A program made the position numbers and the translations under genes. A stretch of DNA of 64,000 nucleotides, taken from positions 11,112,501 to 11,176,500 of the forward strand of contig CP114486.1 of the NCBI GenBank assembly GCA_027186245.1, read 5' to 3'. Below, in pieces: positions 34,622-45,444 of this stretch (position 1 is its first letter; each line of letters starts with the position of its first letter). The stretch comes from Coriaria nepalensis (Eukaryota; Streptophyta; Magnoliopsida; Cucurbitales; Coriariaceae). The notes under the pieces were generated by a model that was not told the origin of the DNA, ran no database searches, and worked only from the letters and a program-made list of their open reading frames with translations.

Positions 34622-37605
34622 TAGAGTTGGTAAAATTGGCTAGACATTTTAGCCCGACTTGTAACTCGGTAAAAAAGTCTGGTCCGAAACCCGATCAAGT
34701 CTAGCCCATCACTTACACTACAAGCTAGCAGGAATATTTTTTTTTTATTCTTATACTTTTTTTTTATTTTACCCTTTTTATATAATAATTTTTAAATTTT
34801 CTCTCCACTTGAATTTTTTTTTATAAATATCTCATTCTCACTCTAATTCTTCCTCACGTTTTCTCTCTCTCACACACACACTCTCTCACTCTTATCTAAT
34901 CTTCTAATTTCTAATATTATAAATTATAATTAATTTTTATTCTTTCATAATCCATAATTTTCTTATCATTAATCTCAATCCATTATCATTATTCCTTAAT
35001 CTCAATTCATAATCCGTTATTTTCTATAAATTAAACTAATGTCCAAGATAATTAATTATGTATGCTAACAATATTATTGTTTATTAATTATTATTATACT
35101 TAAAGTTAATGCTTTAGTTTTTTACTTAAAATTTTATTTATTTATATTTTTTATGATTAATCATTTACTCTTAAATTCTTTATAAGAAATGGATCATCAT
35201 CAATATGACTTCAACTCTCTAAATGAGTATGAGAAAAATCTTCATACCGAAATCAGTTCAAATGCACCGCCGATATTATCAGTTCGAACACAATCTAATA
35301 TATTATTAGGTCTACCACCACCACCATAATCTAATACCGATATTGCTATTGTTGCAAACACAATGCCCACAAAGAGATGTAATAAACGAACATTCGATAT
35401 TTTTGATACATTCGACATAATTTCACACAAAAATAAGAAAGGTAAGAACATTGATGGTGCAATGTGCAAGTATTGTAAAAGTATTTTAGTCTTAGGTCCA
35501 AATAATGGAAAAAATTACTTGAAACGCTATAAAGAAAAATGCATGGCTAAAGCTGGTGTAGGTATAAATCAAACTCAATTGAATTTTAAGACTAATAGTA
35601 TAATTTGTACACAGACTTATGATCCAATGACTGCTAAAGAATCTCTGTTAGATTTCTTACTGCTATTGATTTACTTATTAATTTTAGTGACAATATATAT
35701 TATGAGTAGCATATTAGAATAGTATATAACTCATCATATAAGAGCAAAAGTAGAAATACTAATAGATCTAACATACTTGTATATTTTAGAAAAAAATAAG
35801 ATGAATTAAAATTAGAGTGTGGTGATTTAAATCTTACTCTTACCTTAACTTCTAATATTTGGAATGTACGTTCTAAAGATGACTATTTATGTATTGATAT
35901 CCATTACTTAGATTTAGAATGAATCTTCAATAAAAAATTAATAGGATTTAGAATTATATATTAAACACATACTGGTAAAAATATATGTGATTTAATAATA
36001 AAAGTTTTGGGTGAGATTGATATTAAAAGTCATATAATATCAATAATTTTGGATAATACTATAACAAACACAAGAGTCGTCTCTTTATTTGAATCATAGC
36101 TTAGCAATATAATGGTGTAGTTTTCCTACATCAATATTGTATGTGTCACATTATAAACCTTATTATAAAATCATGTACGAAAGAACAATAGGTAAACGGT
36201 TCTATTGATAAAATTTGATTGGTATTATCTTGAATTAGTAGTTTAAATTATAAGTTAGCTAAGTTTAAAAAATATTATATGGCATTCAATGTGAAGACTT
36301 GAAAGTTCAGAATTGATATATTAGTAAGGTGAAATTCCACATATTTAATGTTAAAAAATATATTTTCACATAAAAAAATACATTGTGATTTTTTTAATTC
36401 TTCTGATACTCATGTTTTGTTGAGTAGTTCTGATTATAATATACTTGAAAAATTTACATGCTTTTTAGAAATATTTTATTATTATATTGTTAGACTTTTA
36501 GGTATTTATTATCCTATATCTCTTATTGTGTTTGCATTCACTTGTTGAAATGACTAGCTTATTTCAAATTTATGAGAATGATGAAGTGTATAAACCAGTA
36601 GTTCAAAAAAAGGTTTCAAAATTTTTAAAATATCGGAAGGAAACTCATCTTTTATATACTTTTGCTTTTATGTTAGATCTTAAAATTAAGTTACAAGATA
36701 TAACAAATACTCTTATATTTATGAGTCAACATATAAATGTTGATTATTCATGTACTATTACTAACGCTACTAACAAGTTATATAAAATGTTTGGTTTTTA
36801 TGATAATAAGTACAGTTACTTGCGGCAACAGACGCGTGAACATGAAATTCGACCTAGAGGAAGAGCTGAAATTTTGTTAGCAGTTCCAATTCAAATTCCA
36901 GTTTCACTATGATGGAACTCTATAAATACCTCGAAATCGATTTCTCATTTTTTGATTCATGTGCAAAGGATTCAGAATCCTTATATCTTCTGGATTAGTG
37001 GAAGAAAAGCTCTATACGATTTCTTATACTAGCACGACTTACACGAGATATTTTAAATGTTCATTTCTCAACAATTTCTTCTGAATCAACTTTCCACATA
37101 AGTGTGAGAGTTATTGAAGATAGATGTACTTTATTAAAGATGGAATTGGTTGAAATATTATTATGCATAAGAGATTGGGAGTATACAACTTATAAAAATC
37201 AACATACAACTTATAATAAAGACTTGGTTTAATAATTTCAGAATATATTCTTAGATGAATAAACTTTTACAGTTAGAAGCAGTTCTGAAGTCCAATAATG
37301 ACCAATCACCATTAATAAATAGATTACAAATTATTGTTTATTAGTAAACTTTTATTATTTATTTATTTTTCTTTATTTAAGACCTCATTATAAGGTCTAT
37401 TTTTTTTCTAAATTGAGAGATTTTTTTAACATAACAATGATAGAGAGTCATAATGATCTATATATTATTTAATAATACGTAATAAAATTTTTATTTAATC
37501 AAAAGTTTATTTATTTATTTATTATTATTTTATTTAAAAATGACTGAGCCGGTCGGATTTGAAATAAATTCAAAAGGCTTTTCGAACGGAGCCCGAGCAT
37601 CTATA
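34622..37605 (+). mobile_element. Decayed hAT-superfamily DNA transposon
   Basis: It contains the transposase pseudogene at 35189-37230. The left candidate end at 34622 reads TAGAGTTGGTAAAATTGGC. The right end, read inward on the minus strand from about 37604, starts TATAGATGCTCGGGC. Both resemble the TAGAG-type, GCCCG-containing ends of plant hAT elements but pair poorly, and no 8-bp target duplication was found at the positions tried. Boundaries are therefore approximate. It is autonomous-sized but inactive. Confidence 0.6.
35189..37230 (+). pseudogene. hAT transposase (RICESLEEPER/ZBED-like), inactivated
   Basis: Pieces in order: ATG at 35189 followed by a BED-type zinc finger with the C-x2-C part seen (GAMCKYCKSIL) and a later H/C region (KRYKEKC) around 35360-35570. 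RNase-H-like segments follow, with SNIWN-type and YLCIDIHYLDLEW motifs near 35850-35930 and ISIILDNT near 36040-36060. The middle hAT-like RNase-H region is at 36526-36900 (LYTFAFMLDLKIKLQD). The C-terminal dimerisation domain at 36950-37200 has RFLILARLTRDIL, STISSESTFH and LLCIRDWEY. Stops interrupt the frame (one TAA near 35326 after a PPPP run, others later), and the frame changes several times. Domesticated hAT proteins keep their frame, so this is a dead transposon. Confidence 0.85.
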
Positions 37606-37641
37606 CAGCGTGTGCACTAGACAATACTTACTTTTATTGAG

Positions 37642-37685
37642 CATATATACATTGGCCTGATCACATATATACATTGGCCTGATCA
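37642..37685 (+). repeat. Perfect 22-bp tandem duplication
   Basis: The 22-bp unit (CATATATACATTGGCCTGAT plus CA) occurs twice head to tail without a mismatch, just to the right of the hAT remnant. This implies a recent slippage or repair event. Confidence 0.85.
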
Positions 37686-37689
37686 CATA

Positions 37690-39768
37690 GCGTACGAGAT
37701 TTAATCATATCCTTCTTAAGTTCAAACACCATTGAACATAGTGAAAATTGTAAGCGTTCCGGTTGAATACATATTCTATATATTCTGCTTGTGACCAGGT
37801 GCATTAAATTAGCATAAAATGAACGAAAGGTTCATGAACATTTTTTAATCTCAAATCTATTTTTGGGTAGGTGCAATTAGAGTTGTATAAAATATTCATA
37901 TCCATTATAACTCTTGATTCGTAAGCAAATAGAATTAATAATTTATCAAATTTTTTTTGATGGGCAGATATTTATCCCACCATATTATCCGGTGTATAAT
38001 TAAGAGATATCAAATAAATAATAGATATCTATCCATTCATAATCCATTAAAAAAAATAGTGAAAATAAACATCATCCTCCTTTAACCATCCCCAAATTAA
38101 ACCTTTATTCTTCTTATAAATATTTAAAAATAAAAATAGGCAAAACGGGTAGATAACCGGTTTTTCTGCACGATAGGGACGGTAGTAAATAACTTTCCGC
38201 TCCATGGCAAAATATATAAAGCAATTATCATTAATTATCCATCCATTAATTAAAAAAATTAAATATAATAAATAATAAATAACAGATATTCATATTAACT
38301 ATTTATATAACCCAGTGTAATCTATTGAAAAATAACATGAAAAAGGATACGAGTGGCCGGAGGTGGGAAATTCAGAGCACTATTATAGTGATTATTACTA
38401 CACCAATTTAATATAAAAAATAAATCAATAAAAATCCTAGAGCCGCCGCTCATTTTCTATCTCTCTCTCTTATATTTTCTTTCTTGCAACTTACCAAGCG
38501 GCCGATTGAGTTTTAGTGTTGCTTGAAAGCAGCTTAGTATTAATGGAGAAAAAGAATAATCAAATATTAATAGGAATAATATTTTTTATTATAAGGTTAC
38601 TGAAATTTTTCTTTAGGTAATATTAAATTGATTTTTAGTATTGGATTTTATGGATTTTGTTCATAAATAAAGAAGTGATAATTTAGATTAGATAGAAATT
38701 TTAAATATTTTTTTTCCAAATTTAAAACATTAGATATTATTATTTTAAGCATATTATAAAATTTTAAAAATATGATCCTAATGGTTGGATGATATACACT
38801 CCTTTTTCTTTTTAGATTTGTTTATATAATATCAATTTATAATAAATCACCTAATATGTAATTTTTTTCTTTATGAAATGAAATATTTTCCTTTGGGCCA
38901 AAAAAATTCCTTAATTTGTAACTTCAAGGGTTGGTCTAAATGTGCAAGACCCCGGTGAAATTTATCTCGAGATCTTATGTTCGAAACTTATAGATGCTAT
39001 TTTTTGAGGCCAACCATCAGTTAGTCTCAAAAAAAGTGGACGTTAAACTTCCAATATCAACAGTAGTCTGATAACTAAGTAGGTGATTAATCATATATTA
39101 ATAGCTAGAATATTTCAGATTAACTTAGATAATTAGTTTTTTTTTTTTAAGGCTCAATTTATATCCATTTCAATTCTCTTTTTATTATTTTCTTCCAAAA
39201 AAAAAAAAATAATAATAATTCATATCCTTGAATCATGTAACCAAATTTATTTATGTCATCCATCAGTCTACTCTTAAAAAAAAACCTAAGCCTCTTTGTA
39301 GATGTAGCAAGAGGAGAGTGTATTTTATTTTACATGAAAAACATATTCCATAACTAAAATGTATCTAGAACTCGTCAATTTATATATATATATATATATA
39401 TAATTTTTTTTTTCTAATAAGACTTCTTAGGATTTTTAATGTAGTTGATTATTGTATATTTTCTTGTCGTATTTGAAGCCAAACTCAAGTTCGTAGAAAT
39501 TGATTCGTAATTTTTTTATTTATTTTTTGTCCTGTGGAAAAAGGATCTTTAATTTTGTCATTGTATTATAATTAAATCCGGTTCTTAAGCTGTGATTCTT
39601 TAGTTGGGGAATACTCGAATGACCCTTAGAGATTCAAGGATTCAACGATCATAAATCGTATTATCTTCCTGATTTTTCAATTTAGGAATGCAAAGTTTAT
39701 GTATATAGCATTAGGTGTATATATATACAAATATAAACAATTTAGCAACTAGTTTTGGTTGGTTTTTT

Positions 39769-39800
<32 letters not shown>

Positions 39801-40220
39801 CTGGTTTGGCTAGGGGGTTTTCGGTCTCATGTCCTTTTCCTTTGTATTCTTTTATCTCTTATTTATTTAATTTGTTAATTTTGATCTTTGTTGATGAAGG
39901 TGGGGTGATCGGTTGATTTTATAAATATATATATATATATTTCTCGACTTAACAAATTATAAACGCAAACAAACTTAACACAGATCTTATTAAGAGAAGA
40001 CAAGGAAATAGAAAACGTTACAAATGCTAGTAATTTGCATGGTAACCACGTACGTACTTACATGCACGACAAAATATTCATAAGCTAGTCAATAACCTAA
40101 TTACTGCATAATCTCACACACACACACACAAACATATAGATGTATATATGTATAACTAATGCAACAGAGCTAGAAGATAAAAAACCATGCGTGCATGCAT
40201 ATATAGATCAATAGACAAAT
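37690..40220. other. AT-rich spacer right of the hAT remnant
   Basis: No gene. It holds a (TA)n tract at 39380-39402, poly-T near 39775-39800 and another (AT)n near 39925-39940. The last part should be the 3' region of CEP C. Confidence 0.45.
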
Positions 40221-40226
40221 GTTGCT

Positions 40227-40547
40227 CTAGTTTTCCAAGTTATGACCCACACCAGGGCTGTGACCAGGGGTTGTGGGCCTGAAAGTACTAGTGTCATGAC
40301 CTGGTGGTGGAAATGGCGGCGGTGTAGATTCATCAACCACCTCCTGATCAGGGGTATATGGAGGTGATGGCAGTACTGGTGTTGGTGGGACCAGGTTGGT
40401 TTCGTAGTGAGTTTTAATGCTTGGGAATTTGTTATTCATGTTCCCAATTAGGTTTGGTGGCCTTGTGCTCTCAACAGTGTCAATCTCAATACAGATCAAG
40501 ATTAGGGAAATGAAAATAGAAGCAACGAAAAGCTTGTTTAGGGCCAT
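40227..40547 (-). CDS. CEP peptide hormone precursor C (106 aa)
   Basis: A secreted CEP-family precursor. The ATG at 40547 begins MALNKLFVASIFISLILICI, a clear signal peptide. The variable region is short and strikingly Pro-rich (PPTPVLPSPPYTP, STPPPFPPPG). The core TFRPTTPGHSPGVGH occupies residues 88-102 (encoded by 40286-40242), with tail NLEN. The 14 residues from Phe to His are identical to those of CEP A, but the residue before them is Thr rather than Asp, which may alter the processing site. Single exon. A TATA box lies 102-109 bp upstream and the leader has no upstream ATG. Confidence 0.93.
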   Translation of the reverse strand: MALNKLFVASIFISLILICIEIDTVESTRPPNLIGNMNNKFPSIKTHYETNLVPPTPVLPSPPYTPDQEVVDESTPPPFPPPGHDTSTFRPTTPGHSPGVGHNLEN

Positions 40548-40648
40548 AGCTTGAGACTCGAGAAGAGAAAGGGCGAGAAAGAGAGCTAGAGAGTTTTGCT
40601 TAGCAAGATTGGCTAGGTTTGTATGCTAAGTTGGTTTGGTTGCGAGGG

Positions 40649-40656
40649 CTTTTATA
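40649..40656 (-). promoter_or_regulatory. TATA box of CEP C
   Basis: The minus strand reads CCCTATAAAAGCCC with TATAAAAG at 40656-40649, about 105 bp upstream of the start codon. The implied leader of about 75 nt is purine-rich on the plus strand and free of ATG. Confidence 0.65.
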
Positions 40657-40659
40657 GGG

Positions 40660-43600
40660 AGAGGAAGCCAACATGTCACATGTGAAACCCCCAAGGGTAT
40701 TGGAGCTAAGATTCGTAAAATGTACGAATGAAATGTGTTTTTTTTTATTAAAAATGTTTCTCCCTGTCCCAAAAAAATATAAAAAATATAAAAAATTGTA
40801 CACAAAAAGTATATGTACAACTCTCGACGCATCAAAAGCAAAATACTATAATTAATGAACAATATCAATTGCACATTAATCTATGGAATAACAAAAAAAA
40901 TGTTCTTCTCTCTTGGCATGAAAAGTACTAAAGTCTATTAGACAATAGTAAAGGGCATTTTAAGTTTATATATATATATATATATATGGCTAATTAGGTC
41001 GAAAATAGGGCAGTAATTGATCAATATTTTAGCATAGAATTAACGATAACCATTTGAACTACATGATCAATTCTACATATGTTCTTCAACAAATGAAACA
41101 CTGAGGTCTTGCCAAATGAGCATGTACTTTAAACAAGGTGTAGTTATAACTATGAACATCAATACTACTCCTGGCCAGAGTATATAGAATATGCTTCAGC
41201 ATTTGAATCTCTCTCTCTTTCTCTCGGAAGTGGAGCACCAGTTGGGCGCATGCATGCTAGCCTGCTACTTTTTGTCCTTCTTTCTGAAATGAAGCAGAGC
41301 ACACACAAATTTTCCAACCCTAATGATCTTCCCGATCACTACTGTATTTGCATAAAAAAGTAAAAAGAAATAAACAAAGAACTAGTTCTCTTTTTTCTTT
41401 GTAGACAACCTCAGAATGTAATTTTCTCATTAAAGGAGTAATGAGTAATAATTAGCGGCCGAAACTGCGCCTACAAAAGCTACTTTGGCCCTCAACGTAC
41501 CAATACAGCTTTTTATACGCCAAATATATACACACATGAAAAGGTGACCCTAGAACAATAGGAATATGTAAACTTAAATATTAGTTAATATTGTACCATG
41601 ATCTCTTTGTAGTTCTATACATACATATATATTTGTAGAATCTTCAGTGAATATTTGAAGGAATATACCAAGTTAATTTAGTACTAATACTTGTATTTTG
41701 TCTTATGGTACTAAAGGAAAGGTTTACTTGAATTTTTTTGTTAATAAACGGAACCATTAGAAAAATTACAGTAAAATCTAAATAAACGGAACCTTAAAGG
41801 TGTATAATCAATATATTTAGGGCCTGAAATGAATATTTTTCTTTAACTGAAATGTGTATGGATTGTCGCCTACGATTCATTTTCATCCCCGTTTTCAAGC
41901 CCATGTTACCCCATCCAAAACAAGCACTTTTGTGTAATAAGCCACAATGCATATGAGATCTCAAGTTTCTCGTAAACAGCATAGTGCTTTGGTTTCCCTA
42001 AGCTCGTTTTATCCTTTGTTATGTAGCGTAGTTGCCCATTTTAAGTTGTATTAGAAGTGCATAATTATCTATATAAATGTTGTAAAAATTTATATATATT
42101 TAATTTTAAGTTTAAATTTGTTAAAGTGATTATTCAAATTTGAAAAATCATTTTAACAAAGTTAAGTTTATTTTAATTTTTTATTAAAAAAATAATAAAT
42201 AATACTCTCACATTAACTATTTTATCAAATAAATAATAATTTAATTAATTTAAAGAATATAATAAATAAAATAATACGAAATTATCTAAAAAATTATTAA
42301 TTAAAGTGTCATATTAATTAAAATGAAATGAAATTTAAATTTTTTTTAAGCAAACTGATGCGAATGCTCTCAGTTTTAAAAATATTTGATAATTTATTTT
42401 AAGATCTTAAATATAAATTTCAATCTCTGAACAAATATGTACTTATTCATATTATATACGATTTGATTTAACCGTTATAAATTTATTTTAAATATTTATT
42501 TTAATATAATATTATACCCTTTCCAAAAAAAATTCAAACTCTTTCTTTCTTTCAATCTTTCGACCACCACAAGTGGGTAGGGAAAATCTACTTGAAGAAT
42601 GAGATATCCAATATATTTATATGTAATTTGGAAGGAGTAGTGAAATATGTGGACCATGTCAATGTGGTCAATAGACATGAGTGATTTCACAAGGAATCAA
42701 GGAAACTAAGACAATAAACTTATACAATTATGGGCCAATAAAGTATATAATAAACTTGTAAAATAATGATGTGAAAAATGGACAAACAACAAGTGTGCAA
42801 CATAATACCGAATTAGAGTCATTAACAAAGACATGGTATTTAGACCTGAATAATATTTATAATTGACTGATTAATTTTAATTGTGTATATATATATATAT
42901 ATATATTTTTTTTTTTATTATATAATCATATTAATTATATATAATTAAAATTAATCATTTTTATTTATAAATATAATCCAACCAAAATATTCTCACTAAG
43001 CATGTCATGAACCCCGTCGTTTAATTTTCTATGGTTATCCAGATAGCATTACTGCATTAATCTATGGCATGTGGGTATATATAACGATATTATATAAACC
43101 GTTAAAATAAATGTGTAGGTATATAGTATCATATATCTCTAAAGGACACGTGTAATATATTGTTTTATCGGTTCAAAAAATTTAATATAAATTATAATGA
43201 ATGTTCATCATATTTAGAAATTAGAATTAATGTCTAATTTTACATTTAAATTATAATTAATTCTCAATTTCATTAAATATGGCTGAAATAATTATATATA
43301 TATATCATATAGTTATTAGTAACTATTAAAATTATATATTTAATCTAATTTAATATTTTTATTTATAATTTTTCTCATTTTAATTTTAATTAGAAAATTT
43401 TTACCTACTTTACTTTACTTATTTATTTTTATTTATTTTCCCTTATACGCCATCAACAATTATAATCTGATTAGAATTGGTAAAATGTGTCTTCATATCA
43501 AAAAAGTGGCCTATACAAGTTGCTCTAAATAATTCTAATTATCGTGGATTGATGTCAGCGATCATAGCTTCTTACTTTGCTATCATAGTATTACGACACT

Positions 43601-43770
43601 TGAAGCGGAGACCATCGTCGATTATAAGTTGAAGGTGGGGATGGATTGATGGTTGATCGCTCCAAAAAAAATAAATTCAAAAATTGAATGTTAGTATACA
43701 CAAATGTTTAAGGTAATCAGTATAAAAATACTTCAAAATTAAATTAAAAAATAAAAACCAATATGCTTGA
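40660..43770. other. AT-rich spacer upstream of CEP C
   Basis: Simple repeats ((TA)n at 40968-40987 and 42885-42904) and a MITE-like AT block (43180-43420). GCATGCATGC near 41250 is a small palindrome. No gene. Confidence 0.45.
43180..43420. repeat. AT-rich dispersed repeat, copy 2 (MITE-like)
   Basis: Co-linear with 8515-8760: ATAAATTATAATGAA, CATATTTAGAAATTAG, ATATCATATAGTTATTA, AACTATTAAAAT. Same orientation; ends are undefined. Confidence 0.4.
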
Positions 43771-43772
43771 TC

Positions 43773-43965
43773 GGTCGAAGGGCCTCGACATGTGAAAGGT
43801 ACTTCTACCCTTAGAGTTACTCAACAGGTCAAAGGTCTCGATCTATGAAAGGCTTTTCGACCTTTAGAGTTTCTTTACCGGTCGAAAGGCCTCGACTTGT
43901 GAATGACCCTTCGACCCTCAAAGTTACTCTATGGGTCGAAGAGTTTCGACCTGTAAAGTTACCGG
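43773..43965 (+). repeat. 54-bp tandem repeat, about 3.5 copies, open on both strands
   Basis: Units beginning GGTCGAA(G/A)GG(C/T)CTCGAC start at 43773, 43827, 43880 and 43934, at 53-54 bp spacing, with an inner GACC(C/T)T(T/C)AGAGTTACT part. Because 54 is a multiple of three, each strand carries a repeating 18-codon frame (69 and 61 codons). One 53-bp spacing, few copies and the absence of a homologue argue against a real protein. Confidence 0.7.
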
Positions 43966-45041
43966 AAGATTTTAGGACGCTTACTATATTACTCGGAGGA
44001 GGGTTTTCCAACATTGATTATGGCGCCGCTTTCAACCTCTTAGCTTCCCGTTGAGGTGAGATTGGAAGATCATCTTACTTCTTCTTTTTTTGTTGGTCTT
44101 TTTTCGCATTCCCATTAATTTGAGCCATCAGAGGTTTTCAAAAGGCACTGGGTTTATTTTCAACGGCGAATGGTTTGTGGGCTCAAATGGTTAAGAATGA
44201 AGATTTAATTCTTCGAACGTGCATTAATAGAGTGGGGTACGAAAGAAAGAAAGAAAAGAAAACGGGGGAGAAGAAGTAGGGGAAAGGGGGGAAAAAATTA
44301 AAAACACGCGGGTAAAAACCAATGACCCATGTGTTTCGTTCCGCGCAATTTCTCTCTCGGCGAGGTGGCTTGTCGAAGGATACTAGATTTGCATAGATGG
44401 CTCGAATTGCATGTATGCCATGCAATCCGGGTGCATGGAGCTAAAACATTGTTATAGATTGCATGATTACCTATATAGCTAAGAATGTCGTATGCAAAGA
44501 CGTATAAGATGCCTTTTTGACAGTCGTTCATTACTTTTTCACTACTCTTAATCACCCGCAATCATCGTCCGATTCTGCGGATCACAACTTAATATGAAAT
44601 TCATTGAGCTTCAGTATTATACTTCTTATAAATATTGTACTTTTTATTAAATATTATACTTTTTATATATTCAGAAAGATTTTAATTAATTATTTTTTAT
44701 TTTATTAAAAAAATTGTCACACTAATTATTTACTTATTTTTAATTATTTTTTGCCCTTAACTCAAAATAAATCGATAATTAAGAGTAAACTGATATGGTG
44801 TATTTATTATTAGCCCATGAATAACAAACAATTAAAATCTCTTTTAAGATATGATAGACATAATATTTAGTAGATAATAAATCTCTATTATAAGAAATTT
44901 ACCTAAAACCTGTTGTTTTGGGTCCCGGAGGGGCGAGGGGCCAGGGTGGGTTCAATCTGTGATGGTCAATTTACTTTAGTTTTAAGTATTTCTAATTTTG
45001 TCTAACCGAAAAGGTATTGGGTCACTACCTTTGGAACTTAT

Positions 45042-45090
45042 TGGGCCCGGCCATAAACATACTGGGCTTGGCCTCGTACTCTCTTGGGCT
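45042..45090 (+). promoter_or_regulatory. Three TGGGCY (site II-like) elements upstream of the B3 gene
   Basis: TGGGCC at 45042 and TGGGCT at 45063 and 45085, spaced 21-22 bp (about two helical turns), 185-235 bp before the TATA box. Such elements bind TCP factors in many plant growth-associated promoters; their role here is inferred. Confidence 0.45.
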
Positions 45091-45274
45091 TTTCTTGATG
45101 AGAAAATTTGGACTGGTTAGGTCCAAAAACTAGAAAAGTTGCTTTATATCGGTTTAACGAACAGCGATTTTTGGCGTTTTGCATTAACCCATTATCCAAT
45201 TTCCAAATTCCAACACTACCCCTATCTTTTCGTCTCTAAAACATAAATCCAGCACGCTCATCTTTTCTTCGGGG

Positions 45275-45282
45275 TATAAATA
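45275..45282 (+). promoter_or_regulatory. TATA box of the B3 gene
   Basis: GGGGTATAAATACAAC with TATAAATA at 45275-45282, 87-94 bp upstream of the chosen ATG. It predicts transcription from about 45305 and a short leader that includes two upstream ATGs. Confidence 0.65.
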
Positions 45283-45337
45283 CAACTTCTCTATTTTCTG
45301 CACAAAAGTTGAGAGGGGAGAGGGAACGAAGAAAGTT

Positions 45338-45444
45338 ATGGGTGAAGAGGGAAATTGATGGGCCTGAAATGGCGGCGTCTTCTTCTCCTCTCGTTGTCGG
45401 AGCAGAGGACCAGAATGATGGAAATGTCACCCTTGCTCAGCTAG
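45338..45444 (+). promoter_or_regulatory. Two overlapping upstream ORFs in the B3 leader
   Basis: uORF1 is 45338-45358 (six codons plus TGA). Its stop overlaps the start of uORF2 as TGATG; uORF2 runs 45358-45444 (28 codons) and overlaps the main start at 45369 in another frame. With the TATA box at 45275 both ATGs should be in the mRNA. Ribosomes would have to skip them or reinitiate, which suggests translational damping. Confidence 0.55.
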
